A stretch of DNA of 6,391 nucleotides from Nitrospiraceae bacterium. Its GTDB lineage: Bacteria > Nitrospirota > Nitrospiria > Nitrospirales > UBA8639. Both the position numbers and the translations under genes were made by a program. The DNA is taken from assembly GCA_003523945.1 (NCBI GenBank), contig DOFS01000409.1, positions 1 to 6,391 of the forward strand, read 5' to 3'. The notes under the pieces were generated by a model that saw only the letters and a program-made list of their open reading frames with translations, was not told the origin of the DNA and searched no databases. Positions 5,086 through 6,391 of this stretch are shown piece after piece. Position 1 is the first letter of the stretch, and each line of letters begins with the position of its first letter.

Positions 5086-6391
5086 AGATGGTTATTCCCA
5101 CAGGAGGGATTCCCTGGCTCACGATTGTGCTGATTCTTCCGCTGCTCGGAGTGGCTGCGGTTTTGCTGGCCCATGAGTCGCTTTCACGGCCTGTGGCCCT
5201 TGTGGTCTCTGTCCTGACGCTGCTGGTCTCGTTGCCCCTGTGGTTCGGGTTCAACAATGCCACTGCCGGCATGCAATTTGTGGAAAAGCATCTGTGGATC
5301 GATTCTCCCGCCATTCATTACGCTTTGGGTGTGGATGGGATCAGTATGCCTCTTGTCCTCTTAACGACCTTTTTGACTCCACTCTGTATCCTCGTGTCTT
5401 GGACCTCCATTCAAAGTAGGATGAAAGAATTCCTGATCAGTTTGTTGGTGATGGAAACGGCAACCATTGGCGTGTTTGCTGCCTTGGATTTTGTGCTGTT
5501 TTATGTGTTTTGGGAAACAATGTTGATTCCCATGTATCTCCTGATTGGCGTATGGGGTGGCCCGAACCGTGTCTATGCGGCGATCAAGTTTTTCCTGTAT
5601 ACGCTGGCCGGCAGTATCTTGCTGCTGGTGGCGATTTTGGTGCTGTTTTTTGAAGGCGGGCGAACCTTCGATATTCTGGCCCTAACCCACGCTTCCTATG
5701 CCCCTAGTTTGCAATCGCTTTTGTTCTGGGCGTTCTTTGCCGCGTTTGCGGTGAAAGTGCCGATGTTTCCCTTTCATACCTGGCTTCCCGATGCCCATGT
5801 TGAAGCGCCCACTGCCGGTAGCATCATTCTCGCGAGTGTGTTGCTCAAGATGGGGACCTATGGATTTTTACGATTTTCTCTGCCGATGTTGCCTGATGCC
5901 TCGGTTGCGTTTACCCCTGTCATCATGACCTTGTCGGTCATTGCCATTATTTATGGGGCGTATATGGCGTTGGCACAAACGGACATGAAGAAGCTTATTG
6001 CCTATTCCAGTGTGAGCCACATGGGATTTGTGACTTTGGGAATTTTCGCGTTAAATGCCCAGGGAATCGAAGGGGCGGTTCTTCAGATGATCAACCACGG
6101 TATTACAACCGGAGCCCTCTTTATGTGTGTGGGGATCATTTACGAACGGACGCATAGCCGCCAAATTGCGGACAATGGCGGGCTGGCGAATGTCATGCCA
6201 AAATATGCCACGTTTTTTGTCATTTTTGCGTTGTCTTCCATCGGGCTACCTGGCATGAACAGTTTCGTCGGCGAGTTTTTTGTGCTGATCGGAACCTTTG
6301 CGTGGAGCAAACTGACAGGAACGCTCGCCGCATTGGGCATAATTCTGGCTGCCGTGTACATGTTATATCTGGTGCAACGGATGATTTACGG
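5079..6391 (+). CDS. nuoM: NADH-quinone oxidoreductase subunit M, N-terminal part (3' end outside window)
   Basis: NuoM (ND4 homologue) is an antiporter-like pump between NuoN and NuoL. About 437 residues are present, against roughly 490-530 for complete family members, so the C-terminal helices are missing at the right edge. Counting from ATG 5088, the key residues are Glu143 in FWETMLIPMYLLIG (E. coli Glu144), Lys223 in FAVKVPMFPFHTWLPDAHVE (Lys234), Lys254 in LLKMGTYGF (Lys265), His311 in SSVSHMGF, His337 in INHGI, and Glu396 in FVGEF (Glu407). This pattern separates it from NuoL and NuoN. The start is uncertain: GTG 5079 has AAGGGA 11 bases upstream, while ATG 5088 has no Shine-Dalgarno but is a stronger start codon; the difference is three residues. 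It lies 75 bases after nuoL and in the same frame, with no further stop between the nuoL TAG and this start. Confidence 0.96.
   Translation, partial: MTEMVIPTGGIPWLTIVLILPLLGVAAVLLAHESLSRPVALVVSVLTLLVSLPLWFGFNNATAGMQFVEKHLWIDSPAIHYALGVDGISMPLVLLTTFLTPLCILVSWTSIQSRMKEFLISLLVMETATIGVFAALDFVLFYVFWETMLIPMYLLIGVWGGPNRVYAAIKFFLYTLAGSILLLVAILVLFFEGGRTFDILALTHASYAPSLQSLLFWAFFAAFAVKVPMFPFHTWLPDAHVEAPTAGSIILASVLLKMGTYGFLRFSLPMLPDASVAFTPVIMTLSVIAIIYGAYMALAQTDMKKLIAYSSVSHMGFVTLGIFALNAQGIEGAVLQMINHGITTGALFMCVGIIYERTHSRQIADNGGLANVMPKYATFFVIFALSSIGLPGMNSFVGEFFVLIGTFAWSKLTGTLAALGIILAAVYMLYLVQRMIY

Noticed and set aside
5069..6361. Minus-strand ORFs over nuoM (5069-5314 and 6140-6361)
   Set aside because: The + strand here is an uninterrupted NuoM frame with its key residues intact, so the antisense frames are shadows.

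Overview
The window is a 3' portion of a bacterial nuo operon, which encodes the proton-pumping NADH:quinone oxidoreductase (respiratory complex I, type I NADH dehydrogenase). All genes are on the + strand and densely packed. The order is the 3' end of nuoG, complete nuoH, nuoI, nuoJ, nuoK and nuoL, and the 5' part of nuoM, which runs off the right edge. This is the canonical G-H-I-J-K-L-M order. No RNA genes, mobile elements, CRISPR arrays, terminators or convincing internal promoters are visible.

Layout: 2-532 is the tail of nuoG (peripheral arm); 584-1645 nuoH (heel of the membrane arm, quinone chamber); 1660-2199 nuoI (two 4Fe-4S clusters linking the peripheral arm to quinone); 2274-2792 nuoJ and 2792-3097 nuoK (central membrane-arm subunits); 3102-5003 nuoL (distal antiporter-like pump with the lateral helix); 5079-6391 nuoM (second antiporter-like pump, cut by the edge). 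Gaps are 4 to about 75 bases, and nuoJ and nuoK overlap by one base, so a single polycistronic transcript is expected. Electrons reaching NuoG pass to NuoI and to quinone at the NuoH interface. The energy is transmitted along the charged axis of NuoH/J/K into NuoM and NuoL for proton pumping. All key charged residues that I could place are present, so the subunits look functional.

Organism: base composition is close to balanced, and GTG and possibly TTG starts are plausible. The protein sequences look like those of environmental Gram-negative respiring bacteria. Nitrospirota, such as Nitrospira, is one possibility from general impression. This is a weak inference, because nothing in the window is diagnostic.

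The coding content is ordinary and I found no novel system in it. The parts worth a second look are the three longer gaps (G-H, I-J, L-M). Each holds a 10-16 codon mini-ORF with a Shine-Dalgarno-like sequence, placed to bridge the upstream stop and the downstream start. The nuoL-nuoM gap also has three copies of TCGTGA and two mutually exclusive hairpins around the likely nuoM ribosome binding site.
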